A DNA stretch of 45,301 nt from contig PLMA01000041.1 in assembly GCA_003141455.1 (NCBI GenBank), positions 47,214 through 92,514 on the forward strand. The letters are read 5' to 3'. The DNA is from Chloroflexota bacterium. Lineage in GTDB: Bacteria > Chloroflexota > Limnocylindria > Limnocylindrales > CSP1-4. Under the pieces are notes generated by a model. It worked only from the letters and a program-made list of their open reading frames with translations, searched no databases and was not told the DNA's origin. This document shows positions 33,173 to 40,511 of this stretch, piece after piece; position 1 is the first letter of the stretch, and every line of letters starts with the position of its first letter. The translations under genes and the position numbers were made by a program.

Positions 33173-34544
33173 GGAGCGGGCCTAGTTTCGGCGCGACCTC
33201 ATCTAGGGCCGCCTTGGCGGTGAGGCCCTTGTCGTTGAACACCTTCGAGTCGAGCTCGTTCTGAAGAGCCGTGTTGAACTCGTTGTAGCCGCGGAACGAC
33301 GGCTTGAGATGCGCGTAGGTCAGGGCGTCGGCGAAGGTCGCGCCGCCGTCGAACGAGGTCGCGTAGACGTTGGTAAGGATCTGCTTGTTGACAGGCATCG
33401 AAGCCTTGAGGTTGGCCACGATCGTCTGCATTTGCGGGCCGGTGTAGCACTTCACGAACTCCCAGGCCGCGTCGGTGTACTTGGTCCCCTTGTAGACGAC
33501 GACACCGCTGGGGTTGACCGACGTGGCGCGTCCGGCCGGCCCGGACGGCAGCGGAGCGACACCGAATTTGATGCCCGCGGCCACGTGGGTCGGGACGAGC
33601 CAGGAGCCGTTGGCCTCCATAGCCGCCTGGCCGTTCTCGAACAGGTCGCCGCTGCCTCCCGGGGTGGGCTGGGCCATGACCTTGTCCTTGTAGATGAGGT
33701 CCTGCAGGAACTGAATCCCGGCGGCCGCCTTGTCGGAGTCGACCAGAAGGGTCTTCTTGTCCGGCCCGACAATGTCGCCGCCCGCCTGCCAGACGAGCGA
33801 GGACCAGTAGTTCTCCATATCCGTCGTCTCGGTGTAGAAGCCCCACTGAGTGGTCCCGCCAGATGTCGTGGTCAGCTTCTTCGCCACCTCAACGAGCTTG
33901 TCCCAGTTCCACGTTCCGTCGGGGTAGGGGATGCCGGCCGCATCGAACATGGTCTTGTTGTAGTAGAGGGCGATCGTGCTCAGGTCTCGCGGCAGGCCGT
34001 AGAGGTGGCCGTCGGAAGCCGTGAAGTCCTTGACGCCGAGATCGGCCAGCTGGCCGGTGTCGAAGCCGTCACGGGCAATGAGCGGGGTCAGATCGAGCAG
34101 CTGGTCGCGGGTCTGATAGTCGGGGAAGAGGGGGCCGTCCATGACGAACACGTCGGGGGCATTGCCGCCCGCCAGGGCCGTCTGGAGCTTGTCCCAGTAG
34201 GTATCCCAGTCCGACACGGAGAGCTTGACCTTGATCTTGGGCTCCAGCGACTGGAAGGCGTCGACGATCTTCTGCTGGTTCGTGAGTTCGGTCGAATCGC
34301 CGAAGGTGGCGTAGCTGATCGTTGTTTCGGGGCCGCTGTAGCCGCCGCACGTCGCCGCGGGGTTGGCCGTCTGTGACGGGCCGGCCGGCGCCGACCCACT
34401 GGCGACGGCCGATGTCTGCGTGGGCGTTGCCGCCGGGGTCTGGGCCGGAGTGGCCGTCGACGCGGTCGAGCTGCACCCGGCGAGGAAGATGGTCGCGATG
34501 CTGGCCAGCGCCAGCGCTCGCGGCATGCGCGAGATTCGTAACAT
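33162..34544 (-). CDS. sugar-binding lipoprotein of an ABC importer
   Basis: 460 residues from the ATG at 34542-34544, preceded by AAGGAGG. The lipobox is IFLAGC (Cys24), followed by a Thr/Ala/Pro linker (SSTASTATPAQTPAAT). The mature part is a cluster-B (SBP_bac_1) solute-binding protein: TISYATFGDSTELTNQQKI, APDVFVMDGPLFPDYQT, DGHLYGLPRDLSTIALYYNK, NGQAAMEANGSWLVPTH. It captures the glycoside outside the membrane and delivers it to the two permeases. The longer in-frame reading to 34613 is rejected because it has no ribosome binding site or signal peptide. Confidence 0.93.
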   Translation of the reverse strand: MLRISRMPRALALASIATIFLAGCSSTASTATPAQTPAATPTQTSAVASGSAPAGPSQTANPAATCGGYSGPETTISYATFGDSTELTNQQKIVDAFQSLEPKIKVKLSVSDWDTYWDKLQTALAGGNAPDVFVMDGPLFPDYQTRDQLLDLTPLIARDGFDTGQLADLGVKDFTASDGHLYGLPRDLSTIALYYNKTMFDAAGIPYPDGTWNWDKLVEVAKKLTTTSGGTTQWGFYTETTDMENYWSSLVWQAGGDIVGPDKKTLLVDSDKAAAGIQFLQDLIYKDKVMAQPTPGGSGDLFENGQAAMEANGSWLVPTHVAAGIKFGVAPLPSGPAGRATSVNPSGVVVYKGTKYTDAAWEFVKCYTGPQMQTIVANLKASMPVNKQILTNVYATSFDGGATFADALTYAHLKPSFRGYNEFNTALQNELDSKVFNDKGLTAKAALDEVAPKLGPLLGQ

Positions 34545-34564
34545 GCCCGGGTCCTCCTTCTTGG

Positions 34565-35905
34565 TCAGTCTGTCCAGTTGGGGGCCGCGCCGCCGAGCCA
34601 GGCTGGCAGCCACTCGGCCTCCGCGGCGATGAGCTCATCGGTCAGTCGCCAGGCCTCGTCCAGAGCGAGCCTGGCCTGGACCTGAGGATCGGTGAGCACG
34701 GCGTGATAGACGAGGTCGCGGCTCCTTTCGAGTGCGGCCGCGACGGTAAGCAGTTGGCAGTCGACTGCGGGGTGGGTGTAGGCCGCACACTGGATGGGCA
34801 GCGGACGCGTGCCCATCGGATGGACGCCCAGCCGGTCGACCATAGCCGGCACCTCGACACAGGCGTCGAGAGCCAGGTTGGGGATGAGCGGCCCGCTTCC
34901 GTCAGAGCCGGCTCCGGTCGCGCCGTTCATCACGTTGGCGACGATGCGGGCGGATCCGCCCGTGTCCATAGCGTGCACGATGACCGGCGCGTATTCGCCG
35001 CTCTGCTCGATCTCGAACGGCGCCCCCGTGTCGAGCAGACGCTTCGTCTCCTCGAACTCGGCCTGGTTGTGGGCCACCCGCGAGAGGTACTCCCCGATCG
35101 GGATGTGGAGGCTTTCCACCTTGCCCTTGGGTATGAACCAGGGGCTGTACTCCGCGTGGTGCTCGGAGGATTCCGTTGGGTAGAGGCCGAAGCGGCGAAA
35201 CAGCTCAGCGCGCACCAGGTCGTCCTCCGGGACGCCACCCGACTCGACGAAGGATCGGAGAGCGGGATAGAGGTCCTTGCCGTTGTGTTCGAAGCGCAGG
35301 ATCCAAGCCAGGTGGTTGACTCCGCCGGAGAAGGCTTCGACTTCGTCGAACGGAAGACCCAGGTAGCCGGCCAGGGTATGCACGGTCCAGTAGACCGAGT
35401 GGCAGAGGCCCACGACCGGGAGGCCGACGCCCTGGTCGACCGCCTTGACGAGGATCGCAAGCGGGTTGGCGTAATTGAGCAGCAAGGCGTCCGGGCAGAC
35501 GTCCGCCATGTCCCTGGCGATGGCCAGAACGACCGGGATCGACCGCAGCCCGCGGAAGACGCCGCCGACGTTGATCGTGTCGTTGATCGTGTAGTGGAGC
35601 CCATAGCGAGCCGGAAGGTCGAAATCGATCTGCGTCGCGCGGCTGCCGCCTACCTGGATGATGTTGATAACGTAGTTGGCGCCCGCCAGGGCTTCCCGGC
35701 GGTTGAGGCTCGCTCTAACCGTAGGCGTGGCTCCCAGCGCGCTGGCCGTCCAGCCGGCCATTCGCACGGCCGTGGCCAGCCGGTCCTCGTCGATGTCGTG
35801 CAGGACGATCTCCGCGTCGCGCAGCTCCGGGAACGAGAAGAAGTCGCCCAGCAGGTTGCGGGTGAACTCGACGCTGCCTGCTCCCACCAGAACGATCCGA
35901 GGCAT
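34565..35905 (-). CDS. GH4-family glycosidase, alpha-galactosidase-like
   Basis: 446 residues. Rossmann nucleotide-binding start VLVGAGSVEFTRNLLGDFF (residues 6-24), metal-site Cys168 in GLCHSVYWT, the second ligand His198 in GGVNHLAW, and YANPLAI. The CHS motif is the one seen in alpha-galactosidases and alpha-glucuronidases of GH4 (MelA, LplD types). These enzymes use NAD+ and Mn2+ in a redox-elimination mechanism. I place the start at ATG 35905 with GGAGG upstream; a TTG two codons earlier is possible. It overlaps the SIS gene stop. Cytoplasmic, downstream of the importer's substrate. Confidence 0.9.
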   Translation of the reverse strand: MPRIVLVGAGSVEFTRNLLGDFFSFPELRDAEIVLHDIDEDRLATAVRMAGWTASALGATPTVRASLNRREALAGANYVINIIQVGGSRATQIDFDLPARYGLHYTINDTINVGGVFRGLRSIPVVLAIARDMADVCPDALLLNYANPLAILVKAVDQGVGLPVVGLCHSVYWTVHTLAGYLGLPFDEVEAFSGGVNHLAWILRFEHNGKDLYPALRSFVESGGVPEDDLVRAELFRRFGLYPTESSEHHAEYSPWFIPKGKVESLHIPIGEYLSRVAHNQAEFEETKRLLDTGAPFEIEQSGEYAPVIVHAMDTGGSARIVANVMNGATGAGSDGSGPLIPNLALDACVEVPAMVDRLGVHPMGTRPLPIQCAAYTHPAVDCQLLTVAAALERSRDLVYHAVLTDPQVQARLALDEAWRLTDELIAAEAEWLPAWLGGAAPNWTD

Positions 35906-35907
35906 GG

Positions 35908-37020
35908 TCAATCCACCTCCGCGTGGCTTTCAATTCCAACGATGTGGCGCAGGCCCTGGCTGTGGTAGCGCTCCACCCAGTCCGGTCGGTCGGGGTTCTT
36001 GCCACGCAGTCTGGCGAGGACGAAGGCGAGCAAGGCTACGGGGGCGACTGCAACCAGCGGCGAGTAATCCTCGGCGGACGTGGCCGGTATTGGCAGATGC
36101 GCCGCTCCTTCAAGCGCAGGGCCGCCTCCGGGATCGATCCCCGGTCCGACCTCGACGATTCGCGCGCCCCAGCCGGCCGCGTGCCGGGCGACGTCGAGAG
36201 TGGCCTCGCGGCCGGGGCCGTTGGGTGCGAGCGCGATGACGACCGTGCCGAGTCCGACGATCGTCGCTCCGCCTGTGGCCATCTCCCAGGATTCGGCGCC
36301 CTCGGCATGGACGATGGCCATCTCTTTGAGCTTGAGCGCCGCCTCGAGGGCCGCGGCCGTCGCGTTGCCGCTGCCGATGACGAAGATGTGCTCGGCATCG
36401 ATCAGCTCGTCCGCGAGCCGTTCCACGCGAGGCATTGCCGCCTCCACGGCCGCGTCGACGTCGCCGGCGGCGCCGCCCAGCGCATCCCTGACTGCGGCAG
36501 CTCGTTGCTCGCCGAGCAACTCGCCCAGCAGCAGCTGGGTGGCGGCGAGCGTAGCCACGAACGTCTTTGTCATGACCGGGACCAGGCTCGGTCCTCCGGC
36601 CGACACCACGGAATGGTCCGCGGAGTGGGCCAGCGTGCTGCCCGGGACGTGGATTATGCCGACGGTGGGCACGCGGCCCCGCAGCTCGTCGAAGACGACG
36701 ACCACGTCGCGGAACTCGCCGGAGGCCGATATGCCTATCACCGCGTCGCCCGCGCCCAGGTCCGGTCGGTAGTGGCGGAACTCGCCCGCTCCCAGGGGGA
36801 TGACCGTCGGGTCGCCGGCTGTGGCGATGCGTCGGTAGGCCGTCGCGGCCGCCAGCGCGGAGTGGTAGGACGTGCCGTTGCCTATGACGTAGACGCGCCG
36901 CGTGCCGGCCGCGCGCAAGGCCACGCCTGCCGACCGGGCGGCCGGGCCGCTCTCTGCAAGAGTGGCCCGGATGGCCGTGCCTTCGGCTGCGATCTCGACG
37001 GGAATGATGCCTTCGATCAT
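35908..37020 (-). CDS. double-SIS isomerase (GlmS-C/AgaS-like)
   Basis: 370 residues with two SIS domains. First: RRVYVIGNGTSYHSALAA (41-58), ISASGEFRDVV, VPVMTKTFVATL. Second: HIFVIGSGNATAAALEAALKLKEMA (214-238) and HAEGAESWEMATGG, which resembles the isomerase half of glucosamine-fructose-6-phosphate aminotransferase, here without the glutaminase half. Proteins of this type beside DeoR regulators (AgaS, FrlB-like) act as sugar-amine deaminases or ketose/aldose isomerases. Within the operon it would process an aminated or phosphorylated sugar released by the GH4 enzyme. Exact substrate unknown. Confidence 0.88.
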   Translation of the reverse strand: MIEGIIPVEIAAEGTAIRATLAESGPAARSAGVALRAAGTRRVYVIGNGTSYHSALAAATAYRRIATAGDPTVIPLGAGEFRHYRPDLGAGDAVIGISASGEFRDVVVVFDELRGRVPTVGIIHVPGSTLAHSADHSVVSAGGPSLVPVMTKTFVATLAATQLLLGELLGEQRAAAVRDALGGAAGDVDAAVEAAMPRVERLADELIDAEHIFVIGSGNATAAALEAALKLKEMAIVHAEGAESWEMATGGATIVGLGTVVIALAPNGPGREATLDVARHAAGWGARIVEVGPGIDPGGGPALEGAAHLPIPATSAEDYSPLVAVAPVALLAFVLARLRGKNPDRPDWVERYHSQGLRHIVGIESHAEVD

Positions 37021-37048
37021 TGGTTCAAGGCTCTCCAGTGCGACCTGA

Positions 37049-37798
37049 CTAGCGGGCGACGATGACCCGGATGTTGTGGACCTTCAGCGAAACGACGTCG
37101 GCCGGATCAACGCAGGAGTCCGTGATTACGGTGTTGATCTCGCTTAGCCCGAACACGAACGCGGGCGCGACCTGCCAGAACTTGGACGAGTCGGCCAGCA
37201 CGACGCAGTTCCGCGAGCTGTTGCGGAGCGCACGGTCCGTCAGGATCTCCGGCACCGAGTCGTTCATGAGGCCGCGCTGGGGGTCGATGGCGCCGACGCC
37301 CATGAACAGCGTGTCCGCCCGGAGCTCGCCCAAGGCCAGCTCGGCCAGGTGACCGAGCATCGAGTGCATCCGCGGCCGAACCACGCCGCCCAGGATGATC
37401 AGCTCGATGCCGTCACGATCGACCAGCACCGTGGCCACGTCCAGAGCGTTGGTGATGACGGTCAGACGCCTGTCGACCAGCCGGCGTGCCAGCTCCAGGG
37501 TCGTCGTACCGCTCGAGATGGCGATCGTCTGCCCGTCCTCGATCAGGTTCGCGGCCGCGACGGCGATGGCCCGCTTGGCCGCGTTCGTCGCGTCGCCGCT
37601 GCGCGTTGTGGTCGTAACGCCGGGAAGCGCCGCCCCGCCGTAGGTCCGGACGAGGGTCCCGTCAACGGCGAGGCTTGCGAGGTCGCGACGGATGGTGGAC
37701 TCCGTCACACCGAGGTCTTTGGCCAGCGTGGGGACGCTGACCCGGCCGTCTTCTCGGAGACGCAGGACGAGGGATCGTCGGCGGTCGTTCTGCCGCAT
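37049..37798 (-). CDS. DeoR-family transcriptional repressor
   Basis: 249 residues from the ATG at 37796-37798. N-terminal winged helix: RRRSLVLRLREDGRVSVPTLAKDLGVTESTIRRDLASL (about residues 5-45, the DeoR signature), followed by GTLVRTYGGAAL. The C-terminal DeoR sensor domain has ISSGTTTLELARRLVDR and IILGGVVRPRMHSM and probably binds a sugar phosphate. An upstream in-frame extension to 37885 lies in the operator region and is rejected. As first gene of the operon it should repress both itself and the module; strong palindromes flank its start. Confidence 0.93.
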   Translation of the reverse strand: MRQNDRRRSLVLRLREDGRVSVPTLAKDLGVTESTIRRDLASLAVDGTLVRTYGGAALPGVTTTTRSGDATNAAKRAIAVAAANLIEDGQTIAISSGTTTLELARRLVDRRLTVITNALDVATVLVDRDGIELIILGGVVRPRMHSMLGHLAELALGELRADTLFMGVGAIDPQRGLMNDSVPEILTDRALRNSSRNCVVLADSSKFWQVAPAFVFGLSEINTVITDSCVDPADVVSLKVHNIRVIVAR

Positions 37799-37878
37799 GC
37801 GCGCATGCTCCGACTCGAAATGCGCGCAGTCAAGCCGATTCCTGCGCGATTCGCGCAGAATATGTGTGATTGGCTTGA
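37795..37878. promoter_or_regulatory. palindromic operator array between DeoR and the decarboxylase gene
   Basis: Contains the perfect 14-bp palindrome GCATGCGCGCATGC (37795-37808, overlapping the DeoR start codon), TGCGCGCA (37821-37828), the perfect dyad CTGCGCGATTCGCGCAG (37842-37858), and flanking inverted arms TCAAGCCGATT (37830-37840) and GATTGGCTTGA (37868-37878). A TATTCT -10-like element (minus strand) directly precedes the central dyad, so binding would block the operon promoter. The array lies upstream of both divergent transcripts. Confidence 0.7.
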
Positions 37879-38073
37879 TTCGCACGAGGTGAGGCGCGGC
37901 CTACTTGCTCGGAACACGCCGCGGAACTGGACGCCTGCGCATCACGAGTTTCGGGCGGGTTGGCCGGGGCTCGCCTCTTCCTTCTGACCTCAGCGGGATT
38001 CCGGCCGACGACCACAATGAGAGTGCGCCGCTCGCCGTGTCACGGCGCGCAGACGCCCAAGGAGAATCCTTTC

Positions 38074-38868
38074 GTGGTCACCGAAGAACAGAACGCCCTC
38101 GTTCGATGCGAGGTCGCCAACCAGGTCGCCTGGATCACCCTCGATAGCCCGCCCGTCAACGCCCTGAGTATCCATCTCATCGACGACCTGGCCGAGGCGC
38201 TCCACGCCGCCCAGCCGCCGGAGGTTCGAGCCGTCGTCATTCGGGCCGTGCCGGGCTCGACGGTCTTCTCGGCCGGCCACGACGTGCGCGAACTGCCGGT
38301 CAACGGCCGCGATCCGCTGACTTACAACGATCCGCTGCGGAAAGTCATTCGCCAGATCGAGGCGCACCCTTGCCCGGTGGTCGCGATGGTGGAGGGTTCG
38401 GTCTGGGGCGGCGCCTGCGAGGTCGTCTTCTCCTGCGACCTCGTCGTCTCCTCCAGCGAGTCGGCTTTCGCGCTCACGCCGTCGCGCCTGGGGGTCCCGT
38501 ACAACATGAGCGGGATCCTGAACATCCTCAAGGTCGCCGACATGCATCTGGTCAAGGAGATGCTGTTCACGGCCCGGTCCGTCAGCGCGGCCCACCTCGG
38601 CCGCTCCGGAGTGATCAACTCAGTCGTTCCTCCGGGCGAGCTGGGGGACGCCGTCGCGTCGATGACCGCGTCGATAGTCGCCACTTCGCCGCTGGTGAAC
38701 CGCATCCTCAAAGAGGAGTTGCGGGTCCTCTCGAATGCCCACCCGCTCACGCCAGAAGCCTACGAGCGCATCCAGGCCCTCCGCCGCGAGGCCTACGACT
38801 CGGACGACTACCAGGAAGGAATCCAGGCCTTCAAGGAGAAACGGCCTCCGGTCTTCCGCGGCAGCTGA
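38074..38868 (+). CDS. scpB: methylmalonyl-CoA decarboxylase
   Basis: 264 residues from the GTG at 38074 after AAGGAGAAT. Crotonase fold with close similarity to the E. coli ScpB/YgfG pattern: VFSAGHDVRELPVNGRDPLTY (catalytic His in AGHD), VEGSVWGGACEVV (oxyanion Gly), PSRLGVPYNMSGI (Tyr), IKEELRVL-like LKEELRVLSNAHPL, and YDSDDYQEGIQAF. It decarboxylates (R)-methylmalonyl-CoA to propionyl-CoA. It diverges from the DeoR operon and shares its control region. The link between propionyl-CoA metabolism and a sugar module is not obvious. Confidence 0.88.
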   Translation: MVTEEQNALVRCEVANQVAWITLDSPPVNALSIHLIDDLAEALHAAQPPEVRAVVIRAVPGSTVFSAGHDVRELPVNGRDPLTYNDPLRKVIRQIEAHPCPVVAMVEGSVWGGACEVVFSCDLVVSSSESAFALTPSRLGVPYNMSGILNILKVADMHLVKEMLFTARSVSAAHLGRSGVINSVVPPGELGDAVASMTASIVATSPLVNRILKEELRVLSNAHPLTPEAYERIQALRREAYDSDDYQEGIQAFKEKRPPVFRGS

Positions 38869-38904
38869 CTTCGACCTTCCCGGGGAACGAGACGAGGAAT
38901 TCAA

Positions 38905-38937
38905 TCCACGTCACCTGCTGAGGGCAGGCGTTGCGGC
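38905..38937. repeat. 33-bp direct repeat, right copy
   Basis: Exact copy of 29885-29917, 9.02 kb away in the same orientation. It begins 36 bases after the scpB stop and still spells I-H-V-T-C-stop in one frame, i.e. a displaced copy of the Mth938 gene's 3' end without the rest of that gene. The 138 bases that follow before the next gene show nothing else recognisable. Confidence 0.95.
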
Positions 38938-39075
38938 GACTCGCCGGCGTTGCCGTTCCGGGCGACTGATGGGGGAGATTCGTACCGGTACATATGCGCT
39001 TGACGCCGAGTAAAGTAGCTGCGCACCTTGTCCGAGCGGGTGGAGGCAGATAGGCGCGTTGGCGCGGGGGTATCC

Positions 39076-39570
39076 ATGAACGCCGGCCGTGTGCGGCGAT
39101 CCGCCGCTTTGGTCACATTCCTGGCCGTGGCTTGTTTCGCCGCCGGAGCGTGCGTCAAAGATGCCGGGAGCACCCCTGCGGGCGGCGGCAGCCAGGCGGT
39201 TCAGACACCGCCGGCGACGCCCACCGCAACCGCGACCCCAGAGGTGACGCAAGCCCCGACGGCCACGCCAACGCTTGTGCCCACGCCCGAACCCACCTCC
39301 ACGCCCACGCCCGCGCCGACGGTCGTGCCTGCGCTCGCGCCGACGCCAACGCTTGTGCCCACGCCGACTCTCGTGCCTACGAAGCCTCCGGTCACTCCAG
39401 CGCCCGCACCGGTCGATCCGTATGCGGCCGCAAAAGCAGCCGGCGCCACGGCCGTCTGTGCCGATGGCTCGTTGTCGTACAGCAAGAACCGGTCCGGGAC
39501 CTGCTCCGGCCACGGCGGCGTCCACTGGTGGACCGGCAACGTAGGCGCTGCCGGACCGGGCGCCCATTAG
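39076..39570 (+). CDS. secreted DUF3761 protein with Thr/Pro linker
   Basis: 164 residues from the ATG at 39076 (GGGGG upstream). Signal peptide with FLAVACFAAGAC near the cleavage region; a lipobox is imperfect, so anchoring is uncertain. About 85 residues of Thr/Pro/Ala low complexity follow (TPTLVPTPEPTSTPTPAPT). The C-terminal 45 residues are a DUF3761 domain: ATAVCADGSLSYSKNRSGTCSGHGG and VHWWTGN. Such domains occur on secreted proteins of unknown role. The stop lies three bases before the K+ channel gene, so the two are probably co-transcribed. Confidence 0.8.
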   Translation: MNAGRVRRSAALVTFLAVACFAAGACVKDAGSTPAGGGSQAVQTPPATPTATATPEVTQAPTATPTLVPTPEPTSTPTPAPTVVPALAPTPTLVPTPTLVPTKPPVTPAPAPVDPYAAAKAAGATAVCADGSLSYSKNRSGTCSGHGGVHWWTGNVGAAGPGAH

Positions 39571-39573
39571 CTG

Positions 39574-40510
39574 ATGGGCGAACTGGTCGTTACGAGGGAA
39601 GCGGAAGCGCAGACCAGGCGGCCGGCCTTCCGCGACGCATTCAACGACTGGTTCGTCACGCACGAGGTGGCGTGGGAGCTGTTCATGGCGGCTCTAGCGG
39701 TCGTGTACGTGGCGCTAGGGTTCATTGTCGACGAGGTGGATGGCGCGCGACCGGAGATCGGGGCGATCGAGCTCGGCCTGACCGGCATCTTCGTGGTCGA
39801 ATTCGGAAGTCGAATCCTGGCGGCTCGAAGTCGGACGGCCTACCTGCGCGGCCACTGGATCGACGTCGTCGCCCTCGCGCCCCCAATCCGAGTCGCCCGG
39901 GTGTTTCGGCTCCTGCGGCTGCTTCGACTCGTTCGAGCCTTCGCCGGCATCTATCGGGCGGCGATGCACCTGCACGGCCTGGCTCGACACAAGGGCTTCG
40001 CCTGGCTGCTGATCGCCTGGCTCGGCGTCATGGCCGTCTGTTCGGCCTGGCTCTACATCGCCGAGCACGGCGCCAACAAGGCGATCGACAACCCGTTCGA
40101 CGCGCTCTGGTGGGGGCGTCGTCACCCTGACCACCGTCGGCTACGGCGACGTCACCCCGGTCACCACCGAGGGCCGCATCGCCGCCATGGCCCTGATGCT
40201 CCTGGGCATCGGCCTCTTCGGCGCCATCACGGCCACGATCACGAGCTACCTGATGACCCACGAGATGCATGCCGTCGAATCAGACAGGCCTTCGGCGACC
40301 GAACGAACGACAGCGGTCGAAAGTACGTCCTCTGCCAGCGGCTCCCTCGTCTCCGAACTCGAACGGCTGGCGGCACTCCACCGGAACGGAGACTTGACGG
40401 CAGCCGAATTCGCGGCCGCGAAGCGCCGACTGCTTGCGGACCTGCCAGCCACCAATCGGCAAAGCCAACTTTCTGCAATGATCCCCGCAGGGCGCCAGCA
40501 GCAGGTGTGA
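39574..40510 (+). CDS. voltage-gated-type K+ channel with SHOCT tail, frameshifted
   Basis: Six-span ion-channel pattern: S1 ELFMAALAVVYVALGF (35-50), S4 with Arg every third residue (RVARVFRLLRLLRLVRAF, 106-123), then a pore region. At 40112-40116 a run of five G breaks the frame: DALWWG is followed by RRHP in the called frame, whereas removing one G gives GVVTLTTVGYGDVTPV, the canonical selectivity filter, and then S6 MALMLLGIGLFGAITATITSYL. The repaired C-terminus ends in a SHOCT-like helix pair (LVSELERLAALHRNGDLTAA, EFAAAKRRLLADL). The repaired protein would be about 311 residues, a plasma-membrane potassium channel. The extra G may be a sequencing or assembly error. Confidence 0.85.
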
Positions 40511-40511
40511 T

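Noticed and set aside
33309-34376. Plus-strand ORF of 355 residues opposite the sugar-binding lipoprotein
   Set aside because: Composition is that of an antisense frame; the minus-strand gene has a lipobox and full family match.
34322-37065. Plus-strand ORFs opposite the GH4 and SIS genes
   Set aside because: Both minus-strand genes have intact catalytic motifs; the plus frames are GC-driven artefacts.
29918-38904. Integrase or transposase inside the repeat-bracketed module
   Set aside because: No recombinase motifs in any frame; only metabolic and transport genes are present.
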